From: Bryobacteraceae bacterium
GTDB lineage: Bacteria; Acidobacteriota; Terriglobia; Bryobacterales; Bryobacteraceae
DNA length: 52,297 bases
NCBI GenBank assembly: GCA_025056865.1
Contig: JANWVO010000021.1
Span: 1-52,297 of the forward strand
Reading direction: 5' to 3'
Below the pieces are notes generated by a model that saw nothing but the letters and a program-made list of their open reading frames with translations, ran no database searches and was not told the DNA's origin. The position numbers and the translations under genes were made by a program. Shown one piece after another: positions 40,873 to 50,152 of the stretch (position 1 is its first letter; every line of letters starts with the position of its first letter).

Positions 40873-42942
40873 ATGACGCCGCAAACTGCCGTTCCGACGT
40901 CCCTGCCGGCCGACTCGCGCGCGTCCGCCTGCGCCGCGCCCGCCTGCCACGCCCCGTGGCTGAGCCGGACGCCCGCCTCGCTGTGGTGGCGCATCGGCAT
41001 CGCGGCATTCCTCGCCATGAACACGATGACGCTCAGCCTCGCGGTGAATACGTCCGAGGCCTCGCCCGCGGAACGCCGAGCCATTCACGCCGTGCTGCTG
41101 GCGTTGACGCTCGGCGTCTTCGCCCTTCTCGGCAGGCCGCTCGCCGAAGGGCTCATCCAGAACTGGCGCGCGCGGCGGCTGTCGCTCGAGCCGCTGTTTG
41201 CGCTCGGCCTTGCCGGAGCCTTTGCTGCCAGCCTCGCAAGCACCCTCAGCACCGGAACGGGCCTTTTCCGTTCATTGTCATCGGGAGGCTTCGTCTACTA
41301 CGAAGTCAGCTCCATCCTGCTGGTCGTCTACAGCATCGGCCGGGTCGTCACCGGAGAGGCGGAGAGCCGCGCTTTGCAGGCGTTTTCGCTCCTCGCCGCG
41401 GCTGCCGAAAGATGCTACGTCCGCTCCGGGGACGGCAGCCTGCGCGAGACACGGGTGGCGGAGGTCCAGCCTGGCGACGTCATTGCCGTGCCTGCCGGAG
41501 AAATGGCTGCGGTCGACGGCATCGTCGAACAGGGCGAGGCGCTCTGCCGCGGAGAGGCCGTCACGGGCGAAAGTTTCCTCGTGGCGAAACGCCCCGGCGA
41601 TGCAATCCCCGCGGGCCTGATCCCCGTGGACGCGGCGCTGTGGATCCGTGCCACCGTTGCCGGCGCGCACCGCTCGCTGGACCGCATCGCCGAAGCGATC
41701 CGCCAGAGCCGGCTCCAGCCATCGCCGCTCGAAAGAACTGCGGCGCGCGCAGCCCTCTGGCTGACGCCCGCCGTCGCCTCGGCGGCCCTGCTGACAGCCG
41801 CCTGGTGGTATTTCCGGGCCGGGGCAGGGGCGGCGCTGATGAACGGCCTCGCCGTGCTCGTGGTGGCCTGCCCCTGCGCGCTCGGCTTCGCCACGCCGCT
41901 GGCCCTCTGGGCGGCCATGAGCCGTTTTGCCATCCGCGGAGCCTGGCTGCGCAACGGCGAGGCTCTGGAGCGGATCGCGGAGGCGGACATCGTGCTGCTG
42001 GACAAGACCGGCACGCTCACCCGCGTGGACCCGCGCCTCGAATCCTTCGTGACCGCTCCCGGAACTCCCGTGGACAGGCAGCGGCTGCTCGCGGGGCTCG
42101 CTCAAATCGAGCAGCTCAGCGGACATCCCATCGCCGCGGCTTTCCGGGCATGCCCCGCGGCGCATGCGTCCTCCATCCTTGTGCGGGAGGTCCGGCTGCT
42201 GCCCGGCCGCGGCGTGGCCGCACTGTGGGAAGACCCTGCGGATGGGCAACGCTTTTCCGTCGCCATTGGCCTGCCGGACGGCCTGGTCTCCTCCGCCGAG
42301 CAGCAGACATGGGGCCGGCTCGTCCAGACGGCCCGGCCGCCCGCAGGCGCGCGCCTTCTTGCGGTCGCCGTTGATGGCCGGGTCGCTGCGCTCGCCGCCA
42401 TCGGCGAGACCCCGCTGGCAGAACTGCAAGGGCTGTGGAAGGGGCTGAGCGACCTGGGCGTCGAATGCCGTGTCGTTTCCGGCGACGGGCCCGAACGCGT
42501 CGCCGCCCTTGGGCATCCGCAGTATCATGCGCCGCTGACACCGCTCGAAAAACTCGCGCTCGTTCGGCGCCTCCGCGCGGAAGGCCGCAAGGTGCTCTAC
42601 GTCGGCGACGGCATCAACGACGCCGCCGCGATGGCTGAAAGCCACGTGTCGCTGGCCGTGGAGGCAGGCGCCCCGTTGGCCCGCGAGACGGCGCACGGCG
42701 TCATCCGCGCCGGCGCCGCCGCGCAGCTCGCGGAACTCCTGCGCATCGCGCGCGCCGCCCGCAGCCTCGCCCGCACCAACCTTGCCTATGCGGCCGCATA
42801 CAACATCGCCGGCATGGCTGTGGCCGCCGCCGGCTGGCTCCATCCCGTCTTCGCCGCTCTGTTGATGACCTGCTCCAGCCTGATGGTCGTATGGCGCGCC
42901 GCCGCGTTTCTGGCTCCGGATCTGGAGGGCAACCCGGCATGA
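40873..42942 (+). CDS. ccoI: Copper-translocating P1B-type ATPase, CcoI type
   Basis: A 689-residue P-type ATPase for copper supply to the oxidase. Motifs in order: TGES in the actuator domain (AVTGESFLVAKRPG), the CPC metal motif in the membrane (VACPCALGF), phosphorylated DKTGT (LLDKTGTLTR), nucleotide-binding SGHPIA and hinge GDGIND. There is no N-terminal heavy-metal-associated domain, though two Cys are near the start (SACAAPACH). Start ATG 40873. The stop overlaps the next gene's ATG. Confidence 0.92.
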   Translation: MTPQTAVPTSLPADSRASACAAPACHAPWLSRTPASLWWRIGIAAFLAMNTMTLSLAVNTSEASPAERRAIHAVLLALTLGVFALLGRPLAEGLIQNWRARRLSLEPLFALGLAGAFAASLASTLSTGTGLFRSLSSGGFVYYEVSSILLVVYSIGRVVTGEAESRALQAFSLLAAAAERCYVRSGDGSLRETRVAEVQPGDVIAVPAGEMAAVDGIVEQGEALCRGEAVTGESFLVAKRPGDAIPAGLIPVDAALWIRATVAGAHRSLDRIAEAIRQSRLQPSPLERTAARAALWLTPAVASAALLTAAWWYFRAGAGAALMNGLAVLVVACPCALGFATPLALWAAMSRFAIRGAWLRNGEALERIAEADIVLLDKTGTLTRVDPRLESFVTAPGTPVDRQRLLAGLAQIEQLSGHPIAAAFRACPAAHASSILVREVRLLPGRGVAALWEDPADGQRFSVAIGLPDGLVSSAEQQTWGRLVQTARPPAGARLLAVAVDGRVAALAAIGETPLAELQGLWKGLSDLGVECRVVSGDGPERVAALGHPQYHAPLTPLEKLALVRRLRAEGRKVLYVGDGINDAAAMAESHVSLAVEAGAPLARETAHGVIRAGAAAQLAELLRIARAARSLARTNLAYAAAYNIAGMAVAAAGWLHPVFAALLMTCSSLMVVWRAAAFLAPDLEGNPA

Positions 42943-43601
42943 GTCCGCCACCGCGTCTGCCCCTCGAACGCCATGCAGCGCTCCTGCTGGCTGCAATGAC
43001 TGCGGCACAGGGCGCGCCTTTCGTTTACGCACGCTGGTCGTTGGGCATGCCCTGGCAGCCCGTCGCGCTCGGCACGGCTCTGGCCGTGCTGCTCGCAGCG
43101 GCTGCGTGGCGCGCCCGCTTCCTTCTCTCCTCGCACGCCGATATGCTCCTCGTGATGGCCGCCTTCGGCGGCTTTGGCATGTGGCTTGGCGGCCGGATGG
43201 ACCACTGGATGGATCCGAACGCGCCAATCTGCCCGCTGCACGACACGCGCGGCGTCCTGGCCCTGGCCGGGTCCTGGATGGCCTGGCTGATGTTGGCCTT
43301 CGCCATCCCCCCGTCGATTCTCTGGAGCCGCTGCCTCCAGCCCCTGCGGAGCACACCGGCGCGGCTCGCCCTGGCCTTGGCCCTTGACATGGCCGGTATG
43401 CTGGGGGGCATGACCGCCGCGCATTTCTGGCTCGGCCGCCTCTGGGCGGTGCGCATCCCGCCGCCGGAGCTGGGCATGCATCTGGCCATGCTCGTCGGGA
43501 TGCTCGCCGGGATGCTGCCCGCCATGTGGCTCCGCGATGCGCTGTTGGCAGCGTGGGCGCGGCGCGCCCCTTCGGCGCTTTCTTCCAGCGTGGCACCCTG
43601 A
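42939..43601 (+). CDS. Met/His-rich polytopic membrane protein of the cbb3 operon
   Basis: A 220-residue protein with about six membrane spans. Loops and helices are rich in Met and His (HADMLLVMAAFGGFGMW, GGRMDHWMDPNAPICPLHD and GMHLAMLVGMLAGMLPAM), a composition seen in copper-handling proteins. It overlaps ccoI by four bases (ATGA), so it is almost certainly translated with it. It occupies the place where other clusters carry ccoH or ccoG but resembles neither (no Fe-S Cys, no SCO fold). Function unknown; a copper chaperone or oxidase assembly factor is a guess. Confidence 0.65.
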   Translation: MSPPPRLPLERHAALLLAAMTAAQGAPFVYARWSLGMPWQPVALGTALAVLLAAAAWRARFLLSSHADMLLVMAAFGGFGMWLGGRMDHWMDPNAPICPLHDTRGVLALAGSWMAWLMLAFAIPPSILWSRCLQPLRSTPARLALALALDMAGMLGGMTAAHFWLGRLWAVRIPPPELGMHLAMLVGMLAGMLPAMWLRDALLAAWARRAPSALSSSVAP

Positions 43602-43681
43602 GCAGCGATCTGCGCTGCCATCTCCGCGCCTGACAAAACGGACGGCCCCCGCCGGGCCTTTCCGCTCCTTGCGGGGCGCTG

Positions 43682-43719
43682 AAAAAAGAAAGGCAGGCCG
43701 CGCCGAAGCACGGCCTGCC
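43682..43719 (-). terminator. Intrinsic terminator of lon
   Basis: On the minus strand, GGCAGGCCG pairs with CGGCCTGCC across a stem capped by a C(TTCG)G tetraloop, followed by TTTCTTTTTT. Stem of about 12 bp and a T-run directly after it; it begins 18 bases past the lon stop. Confidence 0.88.
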
Positions 43720-43737
43720 GCACAGCTCAGGAGTCTC

Positions 43738-46140
43738 TCACGCGCCGCCTTCGCCCGCCGCCACCGGCGCAGGCGCTTCTTCGGGCAACAGCCCGGGCAC
43801 CGCGTCGCGGAACACGTCGTCGATCGACTCGACGAAGACGAATTCCATCTCGTTGCGGACGTTCTCCGGCAGGTCGCGCAGATCCTTGGCGTTGCGTTTC
43901 GGCAGGATCACGCGGCGGATGCCCGCGCGGCGCGCCGCCAGCACTTTCTCTTTCACGCCGCCGATGGGCAGCACCCGCCCGGTCAGCGTGATCTCGCCTG
44001 TCATGGCCGTGTCGCTGCGCGCCGGCTTCTTCGTGTAGAGCGAGGCGAGCGCCACTGCAATCGTGATGCCTGCCGACGGGCCGTCTTTCGGAATCGCGCC
44101 CGACGGCACATGGATGTGCACGCCGTAGTCGCTGAACAGCGCCGGATCGATCCCGTACGACCCGGCATGCGCCCACAGATAGCTCTGCGCCGCCTTGGCC
44201 GACTCCTGCATCACGTCGCCGAGCTGCCCGGTCAGCGTCAGCCCTTTGCCCTTCGGCAGCAGCATCGCTTCCACGTAGAGCACATCGCCGCCCGACGGCG
44301 TCCACGCAAGACCCGTCGCCACGCCCGGCGGCAGCTCCCGGCGCGCCTCCTCGGGCAGGTAAACCTCCGGCCCGAGCAGCTCCACCACCATCTCCGGCGT
44401 CATCACGATCGGCTCCGTGCGCCCTTCGGCGAACTTCAGCGCCGCCTTGCGGCACAGGCTCGCGATGTTGCGCTCCAGGTTGCGCAGCCCCGCCTCGCGG
44501 GTGTAGCTCTCGATGATCTTGCGGACCCCTTCCTCGGGGAACTGCACCAGCTCCGCCGTCAACCCGGTCTCCTTGAGCTGCCGCGGAATCAGGTAGCGGT
44601 TGGCGATGGCGACCTTCTCTTCCTCGCTGTAGCCGGCCAGCCGGATCACCTCCATGCGGTCCAGCAGCGGCTGCGGAACCGTGTCCAGCGTGTTCGCCGT
44701 CGTGATGAACATCACCTTCGACAGGTCGAACGGCAGGTCCAGATAGTTGTCGCGGAACGTGGAGTTCTGCGCCGGGTCGAGCACTTCGAGCAGCGCCGAC
44801 GCCGGATCGCCGCGGAAATCGCGCCCGAGCTTGTCCACCTCGTCCAGCATCAGCACCGGGTTCTTGGCGCCGGCGCGGCGGATGGCATTAATCAGCCGGC
44901 CAGGCAGCGCGCCAATATAGGTCCGGCGGTGGCCGCGCAGCTCGCTCTCATCGTGCATGCCGCCCAGCGAGAAGCGCTCGAACTTGCGTCCCAGCGCCCG
45001 CGCGATGGACTGGCCCAGCGACGTCTTGCCCACCCCCGGCGGGCCCACAAAGCACAGGATCGGCGCCTTGGCCGAGGGGTTGCGTTGCAGCACGCCCAGA
45101 TGCTCGAGGATGCGCTCCTTGACGTCCTCCAGCCCGTAGTGGTCCTCGTTGAGGATCTGCCGCGCCCGCGCAATGTCAAGGTTGTCCTCCGTCTCCGCAT
45201 ACCAGGGGAGCTCGAGCACCAGGTCGAGCCACGTGCGGATCACATGCCGCTCCGGGCTCTGGTCCGGCAGCCGTTCGAAGCGCCGGAACTCGCGCTCGGC
45301 TTCCTTGCGGACCTCCTCGGGCAGCTTCGTCTCGTCCAGCCGCTTGCGCAGCTCTTCGGCTTCGGCCTTGGCCGGGTCTTCTTCTCCCAGTTCCTGCTGA
45401 ATCGCCTTGAGCTGCCGCCGCAGGAGGTACTCGCGCTGCTCCTTGGACATCTCCTCCTGCGCTTCGCTGACGATCTTCTGCCTCACCTCGAGGATGCGCG
45501 CCTCTTCGGTGATGTACTGCACCGCAAGCTGGAAGGCGTCCTTCAGCGTGGGCGACTCGAGCAGCTTCTGCAACTTGTCGGCGCCGAGGTTGAAGGCCGT
45601 CGCCAGCAGCCACATGAGCTGCTGCGGATCATCCGCGCTCGACAGCAGGTTCGAGATCTGCTCGGCCGCCTGCGGATTGATCCGCTCCAGCGTCTTCGCC
45701 GCCAGCTCGAACAGCGCTGTCTGCAACGCGCGCTCTTCGGTGGAATGGTCCGGCACCAGCGGCAGCGGCTGCGCCCTGGCCTGAAGGTACTGCCCCGTAT
45801 GCTCGATCGAGAGCACGCCCACGCGCTCGAGGCCCGAGGCGACGATCTCGATCAGCGAGGGCGTGGAACGCAGCACCTTGCGGATCTTGGCGTGCGTGCC
45901 GATCATGTGCAGATCGTCCGGAGTCGGCAGCTCGACGTCCGGGCTTTTCTGCGTCAGCAGGATCAGGTGGCCCTCATGGTGCTTGATGGCCGCCTCCACC
46001 GCGGCGCGGGAGGCGTCGCGGCCCACCGACAACGGCAGGATCAGCTTCGGGAACAGCACCACGTTCTTCAGCGGAAGAACGGGCAGCACGAGCACGTTCT
46101 GCTCCTGGCTCTGCGGATTCTGGACATTGGTCTCGCTCAT
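43738..46140 (-). CDS. lon: ATP-dependent protease La (Lon)
   Basis: An 800-residue LonA-type cytoplasmic protease. N-terminal substrate domain begins LPVLPLKNVVLFPKLILPL; the AAA+ module has Walker A GPPGVGKTSL near residue 363 and Walker B around VLMLDEVDKLG; the C-terminal serine protease has the catalytic dyad Ser in KDGPSAGITIAVAL (about residue 686) and Lys in GGVKEKVLAA. It degrades damaged and regulatory proteins. ATG 46140 (GAGGTGGCCC upstream) is chosen over a five-codon-longer start. Downstream of clpB by 74 bases, likely partly co-transcribed. Confidence 0.96.
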   Translation of the reverse strand: MSETNVQNPQSQEQNVLVLPVLPLKNVVLFPKLILPLSVGRDASRAAVEAAIKHHEGHLILLTQKSPDVELPTPDDLHMIGTHAKIRKVLRSTPSLIEIVASGLERVGVLSIEHTGQYLQARAQPLPLVPDHSTEERALQTALFELAAKTLERINPQAAEQISNLLSSADDPQQLMWLLATAFNLGADKLQKLLESPTLKDAFQLAVQYITEEARILEVRQKIVSEAQEEMSKEQREYLLRRQLKAIQQELGEEDPAKAEAEELRKRLDETKLPEEVRKEAEREFRRFERLPDQSPERHVIRTWLDLVLELPWYAETEDNLDIARARQILNEDHYGLEDVKERILEHLGVLQRNPSAKAPILCFVGPPGVGKTSLGQSIARALGRKFERFSLGGMHDESELRGHRRTYIGALPGRLINAIRRAGAKNPVLMLDEVDKLGRDFRGDPASALLEVLDPAQNSTFRDNYLDLPFDLSKVMFITTANTLDTVPQPLLDRMEVIRLAGYSEEEKVAIANRYLIPRQLKETGLTAELVQFPEEGVRKIIESYTREAGLRNLERNIASLCRKAALKFAEGRTEPIVMTPEMVVELLGPEVYLPEEARRELPPGVATGLAWTPSGGDVLYVEAMLLPKGKGLTLTGQLGDVMQESAKAAQSYLWAHAGSYGIDPALFSDYGVHIHVPSGAIPKDGPSAGITIAVALASLYTKKPARSDTAMTGEITLTGRVLPIGGVKEKVLAARRAGIRRVILPKRNAKDLRDLPENVRNEMEFVFVESIDDVFRDAVPGLLPEEAPAPVAAGEGGA

Positions 46141-46214
46141 GGGCCACCTCGTCAAGAGACTGTCATTCTGTCAGATGCGGCCGGCGCGCGCCGAGTTCGG
46201 CGAGCCGGCCCTCC

Positions 46215-48764
46215 TCACTGCATGCGCACCGGCTCGCGGACCTCGATCTCGAGCGCCCCCTTCGACGCCGAGACATACAGGTGCGCGCCGTCGCGGATCT
46301 TGCCCTCGAGGATCTGCCGCGCGATCAGCGTCTCCAGCTCGCGCTGGATGGCCCGCTTCAGCGGCCGCGCGCCGTACTCCGGCTCGTAGCCGACCAGGAT
46401 GAGATGGTCGCGCGCCTCGTCGCTCAGCTCGAGCGTGATGTGGCGGTCCGCCAGCCGCCTGCGCACGCGCTCGATCTGGATGTCCACGATCCGCCGCAGA
46501 TGCTCGTGCGTCAGCGCATGGAACACCACCACCTCGTCGATGCGGTTCAGGAACTCCGGCCGGAAGAACGAGCGCAGGTTCTCCGGCGGCAGGTTCGACG
46601 TCATGATCACGATCGTATTGCGGAAGTCCACCGTGCGGCCCTGCCCGTCGGTGAGGCGCCCGTCGTCGAGCACCTGCAACAGCACGTTGAACACGTCCGG
46701 ATGGGCCTTCTCGATCTCATCGAACAGGATCACCGAATACGGCCTGCGCCGCACGGCCTCGGTCAACTGGCCGCCCTCCTCGAAGCCCACGTAGCCCGGA
46801 GGCGCGCCAATCAGCCGCGCCACCGTGTGCTTCTCCTGGTACTCGCTCATGTCGATGCGGATCAGCGCCCGCTCGTCGTCGAACAGCGCTTCGGCCAGCG
46901 CCCGCGCCAGCTCCGTCTTGCCCACGCCGGTCGGCCCGAGGAAGAGGAACGAGCCGATCGGCCGGTTCGGGTCGCTCAGGCCCGCGCGGGAACGCTGCAC
47001 CGCTTCCACCACCGCGTTGACCGCCTCGTCCTGCCCCACCACGCGGCGGTGCAGCTCGCTCGACAGGTGCAGCAGCTTCTGCCGCTCGCCCTCCAGCAGG
47101 CGGCTCACCGGGATGCCCGTCCAGCGGGACACGACGCGCGCGATGTCCTCCTCGTCCACCTCCTCCTTGATCAGCCGCTCGCGCGAGTCCTGGCTGGCCA
47201 GCCGGCGCTCTTCCTCGAACAGCGCCCGCTCGAGCTGGATCAGCCTGCCGAACTTCAGCTCGGCCACGCGGTTCAGGTCATAGGCGCGCTCGGCGCGCTC
47301 GATCTCCAGCTTGGTCTGCTCGATCTCCTCGCGCAGCTTGCGCAGCTTCTGCACGGCCTCTTTCTCGGCCTTCCAGCGGGCCTCCAGCTCGGACACCTCG
47401 CGCGTCAGCGAGAACAGCTCCTCTTCGAGCTTCGCCAGCCGCTCGCGCGACGCTTCGTCGGTCTCCTTCTTCAGCGCCTCGCGCTCGATCTCGAGCTGCA
47501 TCTTGCGCCGCAGCTTCTCGTCCAGCTCCGCGGGCATCGAGTCGATCTCGGTGCGCAGCCTCGCCGCGGCCTCGTCGACCAGGTCGATCGCCTTGTCCGG
47601 CAGGAACCGGTCCGAGATGTAGCGGTGGGAAAGCACTGCCGCGGCCACCAGCGCCGAGTCCTTGATCCGCACGCCATGATGGACTTCATACCGCTCGCGC
47701 AGCCCGCGCAGGATCGAGATGGTGTCCTCCACCGAAGGCTGGTCCACCAGGATCGGCTGGAAGCGGCGCTCGAGCGCGGCGTCTTTCTCGATGTACTTGC
47801 GGTACTCATCCAGCGTCGTCGCGCCAATGCAGTGCAGCTCGCCGCGCGCCAGCATCGGCTTCAGCAGGTTGCCGGCGTCCATCGCGCCCTCGGCCTTGCC
47901 CGCGCCCACCACCGTGTGCAGCTCGTCGATGAACAGGATGATCTGCCCCTCGCTGGCGGCCACCTCCTTGAGCACCGCCTTCAGGCGCTCCTCGAACTCG
48001 CCGCGGTACTTGGCGCCCGCAATCAGCGCCCCCATGTCCAGCGCCACCACGCGCTTCGACTTCAGGCCCTCCGGCACGTCGCCGCGCACGATGCGCTGCG
48101 CCAGGCCCTCGACGATCGCCGTTTTGCCGACGCCCGGCTCGCCGATCAGCACCGGGTTGTTCTTCGTGCGCCGGCTCAGCACCTGGATCACCCGCCGGAT
48201 CTCATCGTCGCGCCCGATCACCGGATCGAGCTTGCCCTGCGCCGCCATCTGCGTCAGGTCGCGGCCATAATTCTCCAGCGCCTGGTAGGTCGCCTCCGGG
48301 TTCTGCGTCGTCACCCGCTGGCTGCCGCGCACTTCGCGGATCGCCTGCTCCAGCCGCTCCCGTGTGACGCCGTACTCGCGGAACATCTGCCCGGCCACCC
48401 CGTTGCCCGCCTGCAACGCCAGCAGCAGGTGCTCGACGCTGATGAAGTCGTCCTTCATCCGCTTGGCTTCCTGCTCGGCATTGCCCAGCACGGCGGCCAG
48501 CCGCTGGGTCATGTACATGCCCGAGGCGCCGCCGCTAACGGTCACCTTCGGCTGCCGCTCCAGCTCCGTCATCAGCCGCCGGTGGAGCTTCTCCAGATCA
48601 AAGCCCGCCCGCAAAAGAATGTTCGGCGCGATGCCCTGTTCCTGCTCGAGCAGCGCCACCAGCAGGTGTTCATTGTCGACGTGCTGATGCGACAGCCGCG
48701 CCGCCAGCGTCTGGGCCGAGCGCAGCGCATCCTGGGCCTTTTCGGTAAACCGGTTGAGATCCAT
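46215..48764 (-). CDS. clpB: ClpB disaggregase (heat-shock AAA+ chaperone)
   Basis: An 849-residue hexameric chaperone that pulls proteins from aggregates with DnaK. The N-domain has two repeats starting [21 protein letters not shown]1 Walker A is [13 protein letters not shown] (about residue 208); a long coiled-coil middle domain follows (residues about 400-520, [20 protein letters not shown] as landmark); NBD2 Walker A is [12 protein letters not shown] (about residue 607). The ClpP-binding tripeptide loop typical of ClpA is absent, agreeing with ClpB. Divergent, with a promoter and a HspR-like palindrome upstream. Confidence 0.95.
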   Translation of the reverse strand: MDLNRFTEKAQDALRSAQTLAARLSHQHVDNEHLLVALLEQEQGIAPNILLRAGFDLEKLHRRLMTELERQPKVTVSGGASGMYMTQRLAAVLGNAEQEAKRMKDDFISVEHLLLALQAGNGVAGQMFREYGVTRERLEQAIREVRGSQRVTTQNPEATYQALENYGRDLTQMAAQGKLDPVIGRDDEIRRVIQVLSRRTKNNPVLIGEPGVGKTAIVEGLAQRIVRGDVPEGLKSKRVVALDMGALIAGAKYRGEFEERLKAVLKEVAASEGQIILFIDELHTVVGAGKAEGAMDAGNLLKPMLARGELHCIGATTLDEYRKYIEKDAALERRFQPILVDQPSVEDTISILRGLRERYEVHHGVRIKDSALVAAAVLSHRYISDRFLPDKAIDLVDEAAARLRTEIDSMPAELDEKLRRKMQLEIEREALKKETDEASRERLAKLEEELFSLTREVSELEARWKAEKEAVQKLRKLREEIEQTKLEIERAERAYDLNRVAELKFGRLIQLERALFEEERRLASQDSRERLIKEEVDEEDIARVVSRWTGIPVSRLLEGERQKLLHLSSELHRRVVGQDEAVNAVVEAVQRSRAGLSDPNRPIGSFLFLGPTGVGKTELARALAEALFDDERALIRIDMSEYQEKHTVARLIGAPPGYVGFEEGGQLTEAVRRRPYSVILFDEIEKAHPDVFNVLLQVLDDGRLTDGQGRTVDFRNTIVIMTSNLPPENLRSFFRPEFLNRIDEVVVFHALTHEHLRRIVDIQIERVRRRLADRHITLELSDEARDHLILVGYEPEYGARPLKRAIQRELETLIARQILEGKIRDGAHLYVSASKGALEIEVREPVRMQ

Positions 48765-48798
48765 ACGGGACTCCTCCGCTTGAGCCTCCCTGGGATTG

Positions 48799-48827
48799 AA
48801 GATACCAGATTAGTCAAGCGTTGTCTA
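48799..48827 (-). promoter_or_regulatory. clpB promoter (sigma70-like)
   Basis: On the minus strand, TAGACA (48822-48827) and TATCTT (48799-48804) are 17 bases apart and end 34 bases before the clpB start. Five of six and four of six matches to consensus. Confidence 0.5.
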
Positions 48828-48831
48828 GAAT

Positions 48832-48852
48832 CTTTAGTGTAAATCTATCAAG
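48832..48852. promoter_or_regulatory. HAIR-like inverted repeat upstream of clpB (possible HspR operator)
   Basis: CTTTAGT-N7-TATCAAG matches the HspR box CTTGAGT-N7-ACTCAAG at 11 of 14 positions with the right 7-base spacing. It abuts the -35 box. No hspR gene is in the window, so the link is only suggestive. Confidence 0.3.
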
Positions 48853-49150
48853 TTTGACTCCCGCACCCCTCCTCTGGTTCCGAAAATCCGCACGCCCCCA
48901 AACCTCGCCCATCTGTAGGGCCATCAACAGATTGCGCCTCGCCCAAGCCGTCGCTCCTCACCAGCCTCCCGCCTCCGGCCCGGCCATCCCGCAGGTTCAG
49001 GCAAGAAGTTCGAAGAATCCAGCATCCTCCCGCGCACCCGGCCCAAATAGGCTGAGGGCAGGGAGGTCTCTGAACGGCAGGCCCCTCGGGAGCGAAAGCC
49101 CCGGCCGGGCCTTGCCGGCCCGGCCTGGCGACGGGGCGGGCCTGCTGACC
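48853..49150. other. Intergenic region with a GC hairpin
   Basis: About 300 bases between the clpB control region and the hydrolase locus. No gene is supported. GGCCGGGC and GCCCGGCC at 49103-49110 and 49118-49125 form an 8-bp hairpin with a 7-base loop, without a T-run. Confidence 0.45.
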
Positions 49151-49300
49151 ATGCGACAGGCGTGGGCCATGATCCTGCTGGCGACGCACATGGCTGTAGC
49201 ACTGTCTCTGGCGGGTGAGTCCGGGGCGCGCCGCCGGCCCGCCCGGTGTGCGCCATTGATGGCCCGGAGCACGATCGGCGACCTCCTTGCCCACCCCTGA
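49151..49300 (+). pseudogene. Signal-peptide-like leader cut off by a TGA before the hydrolase
   Basis: ATG 49151 begins MRQAWAMILLATHMAVALSLAG, an excellent Sec signal peptide, in the same frame as the alpha/beta hydrolase that follows. The frame is closed by TGA at 49298-49300, 21 bases before the first usable downstream start. Either the original secreted enzyme acquired a nonsense mutation, or this is a leader peptide by chance. Sequence error is also possible. Confidence 0.4.
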
Positions 49301-49321
49301 CTGGCCGGATTCGCTCCCCTG

Positions 49322-50152
49322 TTGCTGCCACGGGAGGGCCAGGCCCCGGACCGGACGCTCCCGCTGTCGAGGATCGGCCTGTTGTTGCCATACCACCAGC
49401 ACGTTGCCGCGGAGGCCGTGGTGCGCGGTTTGAACCGCCTGCTTGGCGAGGTGGCAGAGGGGGCGGAGCCTTTCGTCCGGTTCTACCCGGAAGAGGAGAT
49501 CCGGCGCGACCCCGCGAAGGCGAACACCGGGTTGTTCCACCTGCGGGGGCGTCCGGGAGCGCCATTCGCCCTCGTCTGCCCGGGCGGCGGCTTCCAGTAT
49601 GTTGCTACCCTCCATGAAGGGCTTCCCGTGGCCGAGGCGATCGCGCGCTTCGGTTATCACGCGTTCGTGCTCCGCTACAGGGCAGGGCAGGGAGGCGCGG
49701 CGGCCACGGCGGATCTGGCCGCTGCCCTCGCATGGATCTTCCGCCACGCCGGCGCACTCGGCGTGAGCCGCCAGTCCTATTCGCTGTGGGGATTCTCGGC
49801 CGGTGCCCGGATGGCGGCGGCGGCCGCAACGCACGGCACGGCGCGGTTCGGCGGTGAAGACCTGCCCCGGCCTGCCGCGCTCATTCTGGCTTACACCGGG
49901 CACTCGGAAACCGGCAGCGCGGAGCCTGCCACTTTCGCGGTGGTCGGAAGCGAGGATGGCATCTCGCCTCCGGAAATCATGCAACGGCGCATCGACGCTC
50001 TGCGGCGTTCGGGCACAGAGGCCGTGCTGCGTGTTTTCCCCGGGGTGGGCCACGGTTTCGGCCTCGGCGAAGGCACCAGCGCCGCAGGGTGGGCGGAGGA
50101 GGCCGTCCGGTTCTGGGACCGGGCGAGACAATCGCAGAAGGAGTCCCGATGA
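49322..50152 (+). CDS. Alpha/beta hydrolase (esterase/lipase-like)
   Basis: A protein of up to 276 residues starting at an uncertain TTG (49322); an internal TTG/CTG start is possible. The catalytic triad is visible: nucleophile in GFSAGA (Ser in G-x-S-x-G form), acid in GSEDGISPP, His in GVGHGFG, and an oxyanion PGGGF upstream. It resembles the BD-FAE/acyl-esterase group. In-frame with an upstream signal-peptide-like piece but separated by a stop (see previous entry), so it may be a truncated secreted enzyme. Overlaps the next ORF by four bases. Confidence 0.75.
   Translation: MLPREGQAPDRTLPLSRIGLLLPYHQHVAAEAVVRGLNRLLGEVAEGAEPFVRFYPEEEIRRDPAKANTGLFHLRGRPGAPFALVCPGGGFQYVATLHEGLPVAEAIARFGYHAFVLRYRAGQGGAAATADLAAALAWIFRHAGALGVSRQSYSLWGFSAGARMAAAAATHGTARFGGEDLPRPAALILAYTGHSETGSAEPATFAVVGSEDGISPPEIMQRRIDALRRSGTEAVLRVFPGVGHGFGLGEGTSAAGWAEEAVRFWDRARQSQKESR

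Noticed and set aside
43537-46389. A 950-residue open frame on the + strand
   Set aside because: Antisense to lon and rich in Arg/Gln/Leu repeats; no protein features.
46281-48842. An 853-residue open frame on the + strand
   Set aside because: Antisense to clpB; clpB on the other strand has all AAA+ motifs.
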